Translations under genes and position numbers: made by a program
In this document: piece by piece, positions 33,116 through 45,130 of the stretch
Numbering within the stretch: position 1 is the first letter of the stretch
Layout of the letters: each line of letters starts with the position of its first letter
Notes under the pieces: model-generated
The model's database searches: none
What the model saw: the letters and a program-made list of their open reading frames with translations, nothing else
Told to the model about the DNA's origin: nothing
DNA from: Talpa occidentalis
Lineage: Eukaryota; Chordata; Mammalia; Eulipotyphla; Talpidae
Assembly: GCF_014898055.3 (NCBI RefSeq)
Contig: NW_023602073.1
Location: 17,035,784-17,099,783, forward strand
Length of the DNA stretch: 64,000 nucleotides
Reading direction: 5' to 3'

Positions 33116-35120
33116 AAGTCTGGGTGCAGCCTTCAAAGACAGTTTTTTTTAGGGTTCCAGTGTGTGTAAGAGAAACTACAGTCAGTCACCAAGCACTGTC
33201 CAGTTTACTGCTTTTGTTCAGTCCTCCTGGACTTTCTGACCTTCCCTCTGGTATATATGTGTTGGTTAGCACTTAGAATTTACTGTCCTTGTCTCAGAAG
33301 CTTCTCCTGAAGCCCCTGCCCGCACTGCCCCTGAAGCTGCCTACTTAACCCTAACTTGCCTTGGGACACAGTACCCCATGTACGGATGGAGCCCCTCACT
33401 GCTGTTAGGACAGTGGGCATCGATCTGACCAGTCGCTGCTTCCTGCTGAAAATGGGTGACGCGGGGTGAGCAGTCAGGGCTCCACTGCAGGGCTGCGATG
33501 CAAGGGCCCTGGGAGGAAGGACAGTGGAGGCATCCTATCAGGCTCAGTTTGAAGGACAATCTGAGTCTGCTGGCTTTGCGGTGACAGGTGATGATTCTGA
33601 CAAGGGTGTTGAGAATGCAAGGCCCAAATAAAATCATAAAGAGGAGTAACCAAGACAGAAGTTGTAGCCAACTTGACCCTGGTCCCCCGTATAAGGCCAT
33701 CTATACATAGATTTTTTTAGTAACTTTTAAGTTTTCTTTTTTTTTAAAAAAAGATTTATTTATTTATGCATACAAGAGCTGGGGTACAGCCCAGAGATGC
33801 GGGGGATGAGAGGATTCACCAGAGATAGAGCGGGGAACAAAACAGGCAGACTGACTGAAATATACTGCTGAGGGAAGCAGCGGGTGAGTTAGAAGAGGTC
33901 TGTTGTGCCACGTGGGTTGCTCCCTGGCTGACCGGGGATTGAACTCATGCTGCAGAGGCTGCAGATTGCTTCATAGTGTGGTGCTTAATCCCTTGTGCCA
34001 CAGGGAGGCCCCAACTTCAGGTTTTCTTTCATCTCACTAGAAATGTTAAAGTGTCCTGGCTCAGCCTAATCATCACTAGGCCACTGTAAGGAAAATGGAG
34101 AAAAGCAGAGTAAGTGGCCCCTGATTCACCAAGATGGTGACTAATATTTTGCCTGCCACTTTTAGGTCACCTGAGGTTTGTCTCACCTCTGGGCTTCGTT
34201 AGAAAATTTCTTCTTCTCCCGTACCAGGTCCTTAAACGGCAGAGGCAGCTGATGGTCAAGCATGTCCTCCCATCTTGGCCAGTGATATGGGCTGCCCCCC
34301 TGTCTCTCTCAGGGTGTGACAGCTCCTCTTGCAGTGCCCTGTGCAGTGGCACTGGGGATATGGCGTAGGGGTGCCTTCTTCAGACACTCTTGGCTGAGGT
34401 TTCCTGGCTGCTGGCAGTAGAAGCAGGCTGGCAGCCCAGGAAGGGTTAAGGTCTCGAATACCTGGGATGATGGGGACTAGGGCGAATCTGAGGTGGCAGG
34501 GGGCTGGAAGAGCCAACTGCCATATACTGGGCCCTTCTCTTGTCCTTCTCCCTTTTTTGTATCTCTTTTCCTCGGCCTTGTTGGTCTCCTCTCTGTCAAT
34601 GTAGGTCTTCAGACCATGTTCAATCTCTGGAGCTAATGAAAAAAACTTAGAATCACTGGCCCTTTTACAGTTTGTAGTGAGGCACTGCAGCACATACACA
34701 TTTGTTTTCCCTAAGATCCCTCTCTCACACCTAAACATTTTCTTTGCTTTCTTACTTTTCTTTAACACGTGCTTTTGCTTTCCTTACTTTTTCTTCCTTT
34801 CTTGCAACACTACTTTATAACACATTCTTTTGCTTTCTTAAAAATTTCCTTCCTTTCTCAGACATACTTGCTTTTGTCTTTTCATCTCTTCTTGCTTTGA
34901 CCTTTTAAACACTTTCTTAAAATTTCTTTTCCTCCCTCTAGCTCAGACCTTCAACACTTGCTTTGGCTTTCTTCAAACACTCTCACTCTCTTTAAGACAT
35001 TTAACACTTGCTTTTACCTTCTTCCTTTTTCTAAGATCCCGCTTTCAGACCTTCAAAATATCCATGTTTAATACCTGTTTTTCCCTTTAAACACACATCA
35101 CACTTTACTTTCATTTAGGT
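33116..35120 (-). mobile_element. ERV internal remnant, copy 5 (env TM and gag NC)
   Basis: The env transmembrane end is at about 33,700-33,480 and the nucleocapsid with zinc knuckles at about 34,768-34,256, both minus, with frame breaks between and within them. It is split by the SINE at 33,738. The LTR is absent; a deletion joins intron 2 near 33,113 to the ERV. Confidence 0.7.
33738..34011 (-). mobile_element. SINE (Rhin-1 type), minus strand
   Basis: Poly-T start and reversed head, with flanking 'aagttttcttt' / 'caggttttctttc'. Confidence 0.9.
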
Positions 35121-35931
35121 TTATGACATCCTCTGTTTTTAGTAAGACATTGCAATAGCCATGATACTGTTATCTTCTTGAAATAGATGCCTTAGACAGA
35201 AACACATGTTTTAAAAGAGAATAGTTTTCTTTTTATATAATAAGGATTCATCTCAGTCCCATGTGCACAGAAACCTGACTGTCAAACTCTCCTGAGAGAG
35301 GCCTTGAGATGACTGCTGCAAACACCAGTTGTTGGGCAGCCACATGTATGAGAACGTCCTCCCTTGTTTGTGGACAGCTCACTTGTTCCAAGGGGCCTTC
35401 CTGGACCTTTTTCCGAGGCATGAGGGATAGACACCAGAAACATTGATTGTGGGAGCTGTTTCTTTTAATTGCCACTCAGTCTCACTAAAAGGTTCAATGT
35501 CACCTGACTTGCGCCACCTGCACAGGCCACCTGCCACCACCACAGTGGCCCATTCTCATGAGCTGTGTGTGGATTCCCAACTAAGGAAAGGCCTGTGTGA
35601 TAAGTGATTTAATGTAGACTCATCTGAAGGCAGGCAGGTCCCTGAAAGAACATCTTGCAGGGGGAGCACAGGGTCTCCCGGCCTCCTCCTCAAGCCCCCC
35701 ACACACTGCTGTGATCACAGGCACAGCGAGCAGGTTACTGGGCTCTGGGAGGATCAACTTGCTATGAGCCCTCAGGGTTGGGGATGGGACTCATCACCGG
35801 GGCGTCCATCAGTATCCAGGTGGGACTCGCTGCTTTCTTTGTTGGATGGAGGGTTTACAGAGACACCCCTCATGCCAAGCCCCATGACATGGGTATTCCC
35901 TAACTCTCCTTTTGTCCTTGTATCTCTGCAG
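35121..35931 (+). other. Intron before the 23-nt exon (unit B)
   Basis: Homologous to 10,780-11,597. No element was seen. Confidence 0.6.
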
Positions 35932-35954
35932 GACGTGAAAGACACCTTGAAAAG
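35932..35954 (+). CDS. TRIM 23-nt exon, unit B
   Basis: 23 nt between 'ctctgcag' and 'gtaagt', phase 0 start, encoding DVKDTLK plus two bases. Open and in frame after any exon-2 copy. Confidence 0.8.
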
Positions 35955-36047
35955 GTAAGTGGTTATCTTTATTTGGAGAGAAGGGGTCTGAGTACATAGA
36001 GCTCATGGGATGTCCCACTAAAGAAATCCATCCTCTTCTAGGTCTAG

Positions 36048-36145
36048 GAGTTCAGTCCCAGAGTCCGTGTCTTCGGAGCCTCACACTGACTGCAACGATT
36101 CTGACCTCCACTGTGAGGAGAGGAAAAGGTTAAAGACCGACGAAG
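36048..36145 (+). CDS. TRIM pre-SPRY exon (98 nt), unit B
   Basis: Same size and splice signals as at 11,705 (acceptor 'ggtctag', donor 'gtatgg'). The residues begin SSVPESVSSEPHTD. The frame is open and ends phase 1. Confidence 0.75.
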
Positions 36146-37710
36146 GTATGGAAAGTCAAGAATTCTTCAGTTTTAACCACGTTCACAACCTACCTATAGA
36201 CAGTCGACAGACAGACAGGCTATGTAATTGTTCCAGTGGAGATTTCAGGATGCCCCAGAGCTTCCCAGGGACACAGGATACTGGGGACCTCTAGGGACTC
36301 TTCAGATGCTGCTTGCGCATTGATTAACTGTGTCCCACAGGTGAATCAATTCCTTCATTCCAGTTTCCCTTTCACTGGCCATCATAAAAATTTAGTGCCT
36401 CAACCCTTGTAAGTTGCTTAGTACAGTAACAGGGCCATAAAATTTACTGTTAATATTTCAGGAAGTCTGAGAACAATGCAAGAAAGGCAGATGATACAAA
36501 TAGTTTCAGGACCTTGACCCAAATGACATTTTCAAATCCCTCATCCACAATTACAGAGTTGTAAGGCTCTAAAAAGCTCAATATTTCCTCCTAACTCATT
36601 TCTCTGTTAAATTAGTCCTAACCAGATTATTAGCTGGCTTATTCAGTTATATGCTGCTATAAAGCACTTTAGTGGCTTAAAGCTGAATAAACACATTTTC
36701 TCAAAGAATCATGTTTGGGAAATCTGGGCACAGCTCAGGTGGGGTCACAAAGAGCAGTTATGGTGCTGGCTGGGCTGCGTGTCATCTGGTGACTCTTGTG
36801 GGGAATAATCCTCTCCCCATTTTCCTCTAATTGTTGGCAGAATTCCTTTTTTGTGGGTATAGCAATAAGCCCTGATTCTTGTCACCTGAGAGCTGCCTCA
36901 GCTTCTGCTAGCTACCACTCATCACGTGGCAAATGCGCCTTCCACATGGCCACATTTCTTTAAAGTGAGCTGAGCTGAGGAGATAGTCTTTAAATTAAGT
37001 CAACTGTAATGTGGGGTCCTTCCTAAGGAAACATGACCATAGTGGCGCATCCCATCATGTTTGCCATTGCTCAAAGGCAATTCTCAGGTTATGTCCACAC
37101 TCAGATGGAAGGAGTTTTACAAGGCTGGGAAAATGAGGAGGCAGGAATCATGCAAACACCTTGGAGTGGCCCTCTATTGTGCCACCCCTGACCTGCGCTC
37201 ATCCGACTCTACTTAACATCTTTATTAGTCCTACCTGCTGCAGGACTCTTCAATGTATTAATTCAAGGCTATTGCAGAACCTGCTGAGGGTGGGCACATA
37301 ATTTAGAGGATCTGTATGTTATGTCATTATAACCTCAAAAATATTCTGAATTTTGTATTTGCCCAAAGGTTTTCAGATATGTGATTATGAACCTGTTAGT
37401 GATTCCTCTCTCCTGTCCTGACAAGTGAATACCTCCAGCCATTTAAATTAGAGTATCTCTGATTTTGATCCAATAAAGACACATGGAAGGGAGAAGCAGG
37501 AATTGATGTAACTGGTGTTCAGATTTCACTGAGTGGATTTATCTCCTGTTATCTTTTACACAAGACGTTACATTATGGTTCAGTGTATTTCTGAAATCAG
37601 CATCTGCCGCACATAAAGGATTCTTTTTCTTTTAAAAGCCCTCATTTTTAAAACATCTCTTGCTACATAATTGTTACAAATAAACTAAAATCAATTAAAT
37701 GGTATTTGTG
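36146..37710 (+). other. Inter-unit spacer, unit B to C
   Basis: Homologous to 11,803-13,330 and ending at the same junction. No gene was seen. Confidence 0.65.
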
Positions 37711-37758
37711 GAGGCACAAAGGCCCAGGTCCCCTGCCTGTCCTTCACTGTGAAGAATT

Positions 37759-38151
37759 GTGTCTCCTTCATCTCTGCCTCTAACCACAATTTGGAGCTTT
37801 TCAGGAGGAGCCACGGCCTCAGCCCCTGCAGCCAAGACATCAGGAGAACAACCAGGAACATCAGAGGAGCAGCCAGGGACGTTAGGGGAGCAATCAGCGA
37901 GTAGGAGATGTCCCTTCTACCATCCTTCGATTCAGCAATCAGTTATTAAGGAGTTTTTGCAGCGTTTAGATGAAGCCATCAGTGCAGCCCCCAAGGACGT
38001 AGAGGGTGAGAAGCTGTGTGAGATACACGCAGTGCGGCTCCGCCTGTTCTGTGAGGACACCGGGCAGCTCATCTGCAAGTTCTGTGCCCGGTTCCGCAAG
38101 CACAGAGGACACAAACATGTCCGCGCCAAAAATGCCTGTCTGCGCTCCAAG
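37759..38151 (+). pseudogene. TRIM38-like exon 1, unit C: RING deleted, B-box intact
   Basis: The frame is open for 131 codons to an 'AAG|gtgagtg' donor, phase 0. The start ATG is ACG here (37,813, still with G at -3 and +4). The whole RING is missing; SAPAAK is followed directly by three heptads (TSGEQPG, TSEEQPG, TLGEQSA). The B-box keeps all ligands (CEIH, C, D, C, C, H, H). The normal splice acceptor was lost at the duplication junction. A RING-less B-box protein is possible only if the exon is spliced or started in an unusual way, so I call it a pseudo-exon. Confidence 0.7.
37837..37899 (+). repeat. Heptad minisatellite, 3 units, in exon 1 of unit C
   Basis: Three 21-nt units in frame, at the place where the RING was. 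Confidence 0.8.
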
Positions 38152-39044
38152 GTGAGTGAGGGCCCCGATCCTGCAATGGCACGTGATCTGAGGCTGAACT
38201 CCCAGATCTAAGGTTATTTAGGCTGAAACGCAAGATGTTGATCTGGAAATATAGCTTTCATCATCTCATCCTTCTGAAAATTAGTTCATGTTAGTTCCCC
38301 AGAACACATCCCATGGTCCATATAGACTTTCATAGGGTGGTAAGTCTCATCCCTATTCCCTATGCTGTGATGCCCCCTGCTGTAGAATACGATTGTCCAA
38401 ACACACGCTGCCCTGTTTTATCTTCATATGCGTGTAAGTTAAAGAAATTGCATTGTGAAGGTCATGCGACGGATCAATAAACAGGCACAGAGATCACCAG
38501 ATTTTATTTCTACTGCAGTCTGCGAGGTTCAACCAATCCCCAAAAGAAAATTCCCTGGAGTTCTTTCATGTAGGCTTAGTTCCCACCCATTTGGGAGTGA
38601 ATCCGGGGAATTTTGGAAGAGAGTCCTGATGGACACAGACAACTTTCCACATAAAGGAGCTGGAAAAAAGCTTCTTTTAGATGGTTACTGTCTTGTTCTG
38701 GGTGCAGTGTTTCTGGCAAAGCTGTAGAGACCTGTACAGCTCCGCCTGAGGGTCAGCACATGAGGGTCAAGAAGCCAATAGTCATAGCCCTCGGGCAGGT
38801 TAGTTACCCCTTCCCCAGCCTCTTGAGTCTCCAGCAGACATGATGGCAGCTATCCTGCCACGTGCTCTGGGAATAAGGGGTCACCTGTATCACTGCACAC
38901 AGTCCTTGGGGCACTTATACTGAAAGTGTAAGGACTCAACTCTATTTCACGTCATTCTGGTCTCTTGGAAGGCAGGGATTCCTCTCAGGGACCTGATGAA
39001 TCTGTTCTTAACTGTACTGTGTTTCTTCACCCAATTTTAATCAG
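38152..39044 (+). other. Intron 1 of unit C
   Basis: Homologous to 4,454-5,351, with no insertions. Confidence 0.65.
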
Positions 39045-39140
39045 GAAAAACTCCAGGAGGCTGTTACAAAACCAGGGGAACAGGGAGACCAATGTGACAG
39101 TCTGAAGTTGAGCACAGGAGAGCAAACAAAGGAATTGGAG
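39045..39140 (+). CDS. TRIM coiled-coil exon 2, unit C
   Basis: 96 nt, acceptor 'tttaatcag', donor 'gtaagaa', phase 0, open. It encodes EKLQEAVTKPGEQGDQCDSL and on to KELE. A Pro-Gly within the helix would weaken the coiled coil, so this copy looks less constrained. Confidence 0.75.
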
Positions 39141-39332
39141 GTAAGAAGTTGAATCTTTTCCATCCTAGAGCATACACAGAGGGCTTGGTTGGGCAGAGCA
39201 TGAACTTGATGGTTTATTCTCACCAGCCCATGAGAAATAGATGACAGCCAAAGAAGCAACATGCTTTATTTGTATGTCCCTAGTGTGTATGAAAATTTTT
39301 CTGTTATCTTTTCAGCATTAAAATTGTGATTG

Positions 39333-39862
39333 TTATTTCGCTGAGCATGATCCCTTCCAGCTCCATCCATGTTGCTGCAAATTGCATGAGTTCACCTTTT
39401 TTTATTGCTGAGTAATATTCCATTGCGTATATGTACCAAATCTTCTCAATCCAGTCATCTACTTTTGGGCATTTGGATTGTTTCTATAGCTTAGCTATTA
39501 TAAGTAGTGCTGCTATAAACAGGGGGTGCAGATGTCCCTTTAGCCAGAAAAAGGAAACTACTGGGTGTTCTCACTCATAGCAGGAATTTAGAAAAACTAA
39601 ATAAGGGATTGGGAAAAAGACTAATTATAATAAAGTAAAAATCAAAATCAACAAGCAGCTATAAACCAAAGACACACTACAGGGCGGCGTGGGGGAGAAA
39701 CGAGTAGGATCAAAACGGGGCGGGGTGGGAATTTGGGAATTGTATGGGGAATATAACCAAGATGAAAATGCATACATTGTTCAAAAAATGAAAAATGATG
39801 TGAAAAATATGTAAAATAAAATAAAAATGCTCACACAAAAAAATAAAGAAATCCAAAAAAAT
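39333..39862. mobile_element. L1 3' end with 5' inversion
   Basis: 39,333-39,540 is antisense L1 ('tttcgctgagcatgatccc', 'tccatccatgttgctgca'), and 39,541-39,862 is sense L1 3' end ('gtgttctcactcatagcagg', then 3'UTR and A-rich tail). The flanks repeat 'gtgattgtt'. The inverted 5' half plus sense 3' half is the signature of twin priming. Confidence 0.8.
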
Positions 39863-40550
39863 ATCGTGATTGTTTAGGATGCCCACCCTTGCTTGGTGAT
39901 GTTCATCAAAAGCCTTCCCTTCACACACTCCCTCAGGAATGGAGATTTACACATCCCTGTACCTGGTGGGTAACAGTGGGAGAAAGAACAAAGGTGATGG
40001 TGTTTAGTGGGTGGGTTTCGTGTGGAAAGGATTAACTAGTTGTGCAGATGGAGAGTGGAGATGGGGGCGCCACAATATGAAGATGATGCCGATAAAGAAA
40101 ATTATGACAGCCTCCCAGGTGATTCAGCAGCAGTAAACTTCAGACATTTGTCCACTTCCAAGGACTTATGTGGAGAGTATCTTTGTAGCTGAACAGACTT
40201 TCCTGTGTGTGTGTGATGGGGGCATAGTGGAGAGTGTTCATTAAACAAATCAAAAAATTCACATGCTCCCCATCTTATACCTTGTCTTTACTGCATCAAC
40301 ATCACACTGTGGAGCCCCCATCTCCACTCCCCATCTGCACAATGCTTTCATCCTCCCAACCTGGAACTCTCCCCAGTTAACAGTGTCCCTCTGTCCCTGC
40401 TGTCACCTGGTCCACCATACCATGTTCTGTTTTTACATCTGACTAGGACATATATTGTCTGTTATTCTGTGACCATAGTTTCTTCCTGGCTCATGTATGT
40501 TGTAACACAGCAGAGTTTCCTGTTTCTTTTAGGTTGAGCTGTTATGGGAG
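39863..40550 (+). other. Intron 2 of unit C (short)
   Basis: It matches only the right half of intron 2 (6,850-7,540). The part with the conserved block is deleted at the L1 insertion. Confidence 0.6.
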
Positions 40551-40552
40551 AT

Positions 40553-40834
40553 TTTCTTTGGGGAAGCAGGGAACACTCAGAGAAGAGGAGGGAAGTTCTT
40601 TATTTGCGCTGGCGGGCTTTACCAGCAAGGCGGAGGAGATCTCTCTCCAAAATCTGAGCCCCCACAACCAGGGTACAGAGTATTCATTGACTAAAAAGGA
40701 ATACACTCAGCTGGGGATGCATGACTCAGGGTGCCTGTGGCCTTGAGATCACTTATCCGTTGTTCCCTAAAATTCTCAGTCTATGGTCTCTGTCCCATCT
40801 TCAGCTAACCAACAGGTCAGCCTGACATTTTCCA
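40553..40834 (-). mobile_element. 3' LTR of class I ERV, copy 4
   Basis: Same family as 7,541-7,821, with the left end mutated. The right boundary 'cattttcca' and the adjoining 'tttccccc' purine-tract complement are kept. Confidence 0.65.
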
Positions 40835-42680
40835 CTACATTTCCCCCTTTTTAAATTTTATTCCGTCATTTCTATGGTGCTCAGATCTCAGGGTGCAGCC
40901 TTTGAACATGTTTTTTTTTTTTAGAATTTCAGTGTGTGTAAATGAAACTACAGTCAGTCACTGCCCAGTGTACTGTTTTTGTTTCATCCTCCCGGACTTT
41001 CTGACCTCCCCTCTGGTGTATGTTGGTTAACACTTAGAATTTGCTGTCTTTGCCTCAGAAGCCTCTTTAACTCTCTTGAAGTCCCTGCCTGCACTGTCCC
41101 TGAAACTGCCTACTTAACTGTAACTTGCCCTGGGATTCAGTTCCCTTCTACAGATGGAGTCCCTCACTGTTCTTAGGACAAGGGCATCAATCTGACCAGT
41201 CGCTGCTTCCTGCTGAAAATGGGTGACGCGGGCAAGCAGTCAGGGCTCCAAAAGAGGCCAAGATTGATTTTAGCCTACTAGGTCCTTATCCCACCTATAA
41301 GGCCATCTATTCTATAGATATTTTTTAATAAGTTTAGGTTTACTTTTTTCTCCTAGAATTGTGAAAGTGTCCTAGCTCAGACTAGTCATCAGTATGCCAA
41401 TTTAAGGAAAATAGAGCAAGGCAGAGTAAGTGGCCTCTAATTCACCAAGATGGTGATTTATTTTTGACTGCCATTTTTAGGGTCATCCAAGGTTTCTCTC
41501 ATCTCTGGGCTTCTTTAGAAAACGTCTTCTCCTGTGCCTGGTTCTTCATAGTCAGAAGCAACTGACCGTCAATCCTGTCCTCCCATCGTGGCCTGTGGTT
41601 TGGGCTGCCCCCCTGTCTCTCTCAGAGAGAGGAACAGTCCCTCTTGCAGTGACCTGAGCAATGGCACTGAGGACATAGCATGGGGGTGGCTTCTTTAGAC
41701 ACTCGTGGATGAGGTGTCCCGGCTGCTGGCAGTAGAAGCAGGCTGGCAGCCCACGAACGGGGTGAGGTCCCGAATGCCTGGGACGATGGGGCCTCGGGCG
41801 AGTCAAAGGAGGCAGGGGGGGCTGGCAGTGCCAACTGCCATATACTGGGCCCTTCTCTTGTCTGTCTCCCTCATTTTTCTCTGCTTTTCCTCAGCCTGAC
41901 TGGTCTCCTCCTTGTCAGTGTCGGTCTTCGATCTTCAAGACCATGGTCAGTCTCTGGAGCTAATGAAAGAAACTTTGCTAGAATCACTTGTCCTTTTACA
42001 GTTGTAGTGTGTCGTTGCAGCACATACACATTTGTTTTCCCTAAGATCCCTCTCTCACACCTAAACACTTTCTACTTTTCTTTAACACTTGCTTTTGCCT
42101 TTTTTCACTTTTTCTTCTTTCCTTATGCTACTTTTTAACACTTACTTTTTTGCTTTCTTAAAAATTTTCTTTCTCGAATAAGAAAAATACCAGATGGTCT
42201 CACTCATAGCAGGAATCTAGAAAACTTAAATAAGGGACCAGGAAAAAGAGTAACTATAAGAAAGTGAAAATCAAAATCAACAAACAACTATGAATCAGAG
42301 ACACTCTATGGGGGGTCGGGGGCAGGGAGGAGAGGGATTGGGGTCAAAATAAGGGGGTTGCATTTGTATGGGGAATATAAAAATTAAATTTAAATTAAAA
42401 AAAATTTCTTTCTCAAACCTACTTACTTTTGTCTTTTCATCTCTTATTGCTTTGACCTTTTAAACACTTTCTTAAAATTTCTTTTCCTCCCTCTCAGACC
42501 TTCAACACTTGCTTTTGCTTTCTTAAAACACTCTCACTCTCTTTAAGATGCTTAACATTTGCTTTTACCTTCTTACTTTTTCTAAGATCCCTATTTCAGA
42601 CCTTCAAAATATCCATGTTTAATACATTTTTTTTCTTTTAAATGCACATCTCACTTTACTTTCATTTAGGGTTATGACAT
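40835..42680 (-). mobile_element. ERV internal remnant, copy 6 (gag NC; env partly deleted)
   Basis: The nucleocapsid zinc-knuckle region is at about 41,834-41,622 (minus) and frameshifted like the others. The env transmembrane part is largely deleted near 41,250. It is interrupted by L1 at 42,173. Confidence 0.65.
42173..42408 (+). mobile_element. L1 3' end, plus strand
   Basis: 'ggtctcactcatagcaggaa' through the 3'UTR to an A-rich tail, with flanking 'atttTctttctc' / 'atttctttctc'. It lies within the ERV remnant. Confidence 0.8.
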
Positions 42681-43370
42681 CCTCTGTTTTTAGTAAGACA
42701 TTGCAATAGGCATGATACTATTATCTCTTTGAAATACATGACTTAGATGGATACACATGTTTTAAAAGAGAATAGTTTTCTTTTTTTACAATGAGGATTC
42801 TTGTCAGTCCCGTATGCACAGAACCCTGATTGTCAAACTCTCTCCTGAGAGACGCCTCGATATGACTGGTGCAACCACAGTTGTTGGGTAACCATGTGTA
42901 TGAGACCTTCCTCCCTTGTTTGTGGATAGCTCACTTGCTCCAAGAGACCTTTCTGGACCTTTTTCTGAGGCATGAGGGATCGACCCCAGAAACATTAATT
43001 ATGGGAGCTGTTTATTTTATTTGCCACTCAGTCCCAAGGACAATGTTTCATGTCATCTGACTTGCTCCACCTGCACAGGCCACCTGCCACCATCACAGTG
43101 GCCCATTCTCATGAGCCATGTGTGGATTCTTCACTAAGGAAAGGCCTGTGTGATAAGTGATTTAATGTAGACTCATCTGAAGGCAGGCAGGTCCCTGAAA
43201 GAATGTCTTGCTGGGGAGAGCACAGGGTCTCCCGGCCTCCTCTTTGAGCCGCCCACATGCTGCTGTGATCACAGTCTTGTTGGATGGAGGGTTTACAGAG
43301 AACACCCCTCACGCCAAACCCCATGATATGGGTATTGCCTAACTCTCCTTTTGTCCTTGTGTCTCTGCAG
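42681..43370 (+). other. Intron before the 23-nt exon (unit C)
   Basis: Homologous to 10,800-11,597, with a deletion of about 80 bp near 43,275. Confidence 0.6.
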
Positions 43371-43393
43371 GACATGAAAGACACCTTGACCAG
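43371..43393 (+). CDS. TRIM 23-nt exon, unit C
   Basis: 23 nt between 'ctctgcag' and 'gtaagc', phase 0 start, encoding DMKDTLT plus two bases. Confidence 0.8.
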
Positions 43394-43484
43394 GTAAGCG
43401 TTGTCCTTATTTGAAGGGAAGGGTCTGAGTACGTGGAGCTCACGGGATGTCCCGCTGAAGAAATCCGTCCTCTTCTGAGTCTAG

Positions 43485-43582
43485 GAGTTCAGTCCCAGAG
43501 TCCGCGTCTTCAGAACCTCACATTGACTGCAATGATTCTGAGCTCCACTGTGATGAGAGCAAAAAGTTAAAGACTGACAAAG
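43485..43582 (+). CDS. TRIM pre-SPRY exon (98 nt), unit C
   Basis: Acceptor 'tgagtctag', donor 'gtatgg'. The residues begin SSVPESASSEPHID. The frame is open and ends phase 1, compatible with the PRY-SPRY exon at 46,911. Confidence 0.75.
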
Positions 43583-45130
43583 GTATGGAAAGTCAAGAAT
43601 TCCTCAGTGTTAACCACGTTCACAGTGGAGATTTGAGGATCCCCCAGAGCTTCCTCAGGGACACAAGATACTGGGGACCTCTGGAGATCCCTGAGATGCC
43701 TGCTCGCCCATTGATTAACTGTGTCCCCAAGTGAATCAAATCCTTCATTCCAGTGTCCCTTTTTCCGGTTCTTATAAAAATTGAGTGCCTCAATTTTTGT
43801 AAGGAGCTAAGTACAGTAACTGGGCCATAAAGTTTACTGTTAATATATCAGGATGTCTGAGAACAAAACAAGAAAGGTAGATGATGCAAATAGTTTTAGG
43901 ACCTTGACCCAAATGACATTTTCAAATCCCTCATCCACAATTACAGAGTTGTCAGGCTCAAAAATCTCAATGAGTTCCCCCAGCTCATATCTCTGCTAAA
44001 TTTACCCTAACCAGAATATATTTGCTGGCTTATTCAGTTATATGTTGCTGTGAAACACTTTATTGGCTTAAACCTGAAGACACACATTTTCTCAAGGAGT
44101 CGTGTGTGGGAAATTTGGGCACAGCTCAGCTGGGGTCACAAAGAACAGTTATGGTGTTTGCTGGACTACATGTCATCTGGTGACTCATGTGGGAAATAAT
44201 CCTCTCCCCATCTTCTTCAGTTATTGGTAGAATTCCTTTTTTTTTTTTTTTTTTTTTTGGATGTAGGACTTAGGCCCCGATTCTTGTCAGCTGAGAGCTT
44301 CCTCAGCTTCTGGAAGCCACCACTCATCACATGGCATATGGGCCTTCCACATGGCCTGTTACTTTTTTAAAGTGAGCTGAGCTGAGAGATAGTCTTTAAG
44401 TCAGTGTAACATGGGGTCCTACGTAAGGGAATAAGACCATAGTGGCACATCCCATCATTTTTGCCATTGCTTGGCGGCAATTATCAGGTTATGCCCACAT
44501 TCAACATGGAAGGAGTTTTACAAGGCTGGGAAAATGAGGAGGCAGGCATCGTGCAAACACCCTGGAGTCGTCCTCCATCGTGGTCCCCCCTGAATTACAC
44601 TCATCTGACTCCACTTAACGTCTTTATTTGTCCTATTTGGTGCAGGACTATCGATGTATTTATTCATGGCTCTGGCAGACCCTGCTGGGGGTGGGCACAT
44701 AATTTAGAGGTTCTGTATATTAGGCCATTATAACCTCAAAGATATTGTGAATTTATATATTTGACCCCAAGGGCTTCAGATAAGGGAATATGAAGCTGTA
44801 AGTGATTCCTCTCCCTGTCCCAATTAGTGATTCCTCTTCCCTGTCCTGACAAGTGAATTCCACAAGCAATTTAAAATAGAGTATCTCTGATTTGATCCAA
44901 CAAAGACACATGGAAGGGAGAAGCAGGAATTAATAGAACTCATGTTCACATTTCACTGAGTTGATTTATCTGCTGTTATCTTTTACACAAGACTTTGTGT
45001 CATGGTTCAGTGTATTTCTGAAATGAGCTGGTGTCACCCCTAAAGAGTTCTCTTTTAAAAACCCTCATTATTAAAACATTTCTTACTACATAATTTTTAC
45101 CAATAAATTGTAATCAACTAAATGGTATTT
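43583..45130 (+). other. Inter-unit spacer, unit C to D
   Basis: Homologous to 11,803-13,330, with a poly-T run at about 44,239-44,258. No gene was seen. Confidence 0.65.

Larger units (their letters stand above)
13985..34340 (+). repeat. Tandem array of an exon-2 module (about 4 kb, five copies M1-M5)
   Basis: Each module runs from mid intron 1 ('ttccc(c/t)aaaatacaatccc') through exon 2 and intron 2 to ERV sequence just downstream of the gag nucleocapsid. Starts are near 13,985, 18,189, 23,811, 27,618 and 30,286. The junctions at 18,189, 23,811 and 27,618 join the same ERV point to the same intron 1 point. M2 carries two exon-2 copies. M4 is shortened, jumping near 30,179 from intron 2 to env and then to the next intron 1. 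Confidence 0.7.
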
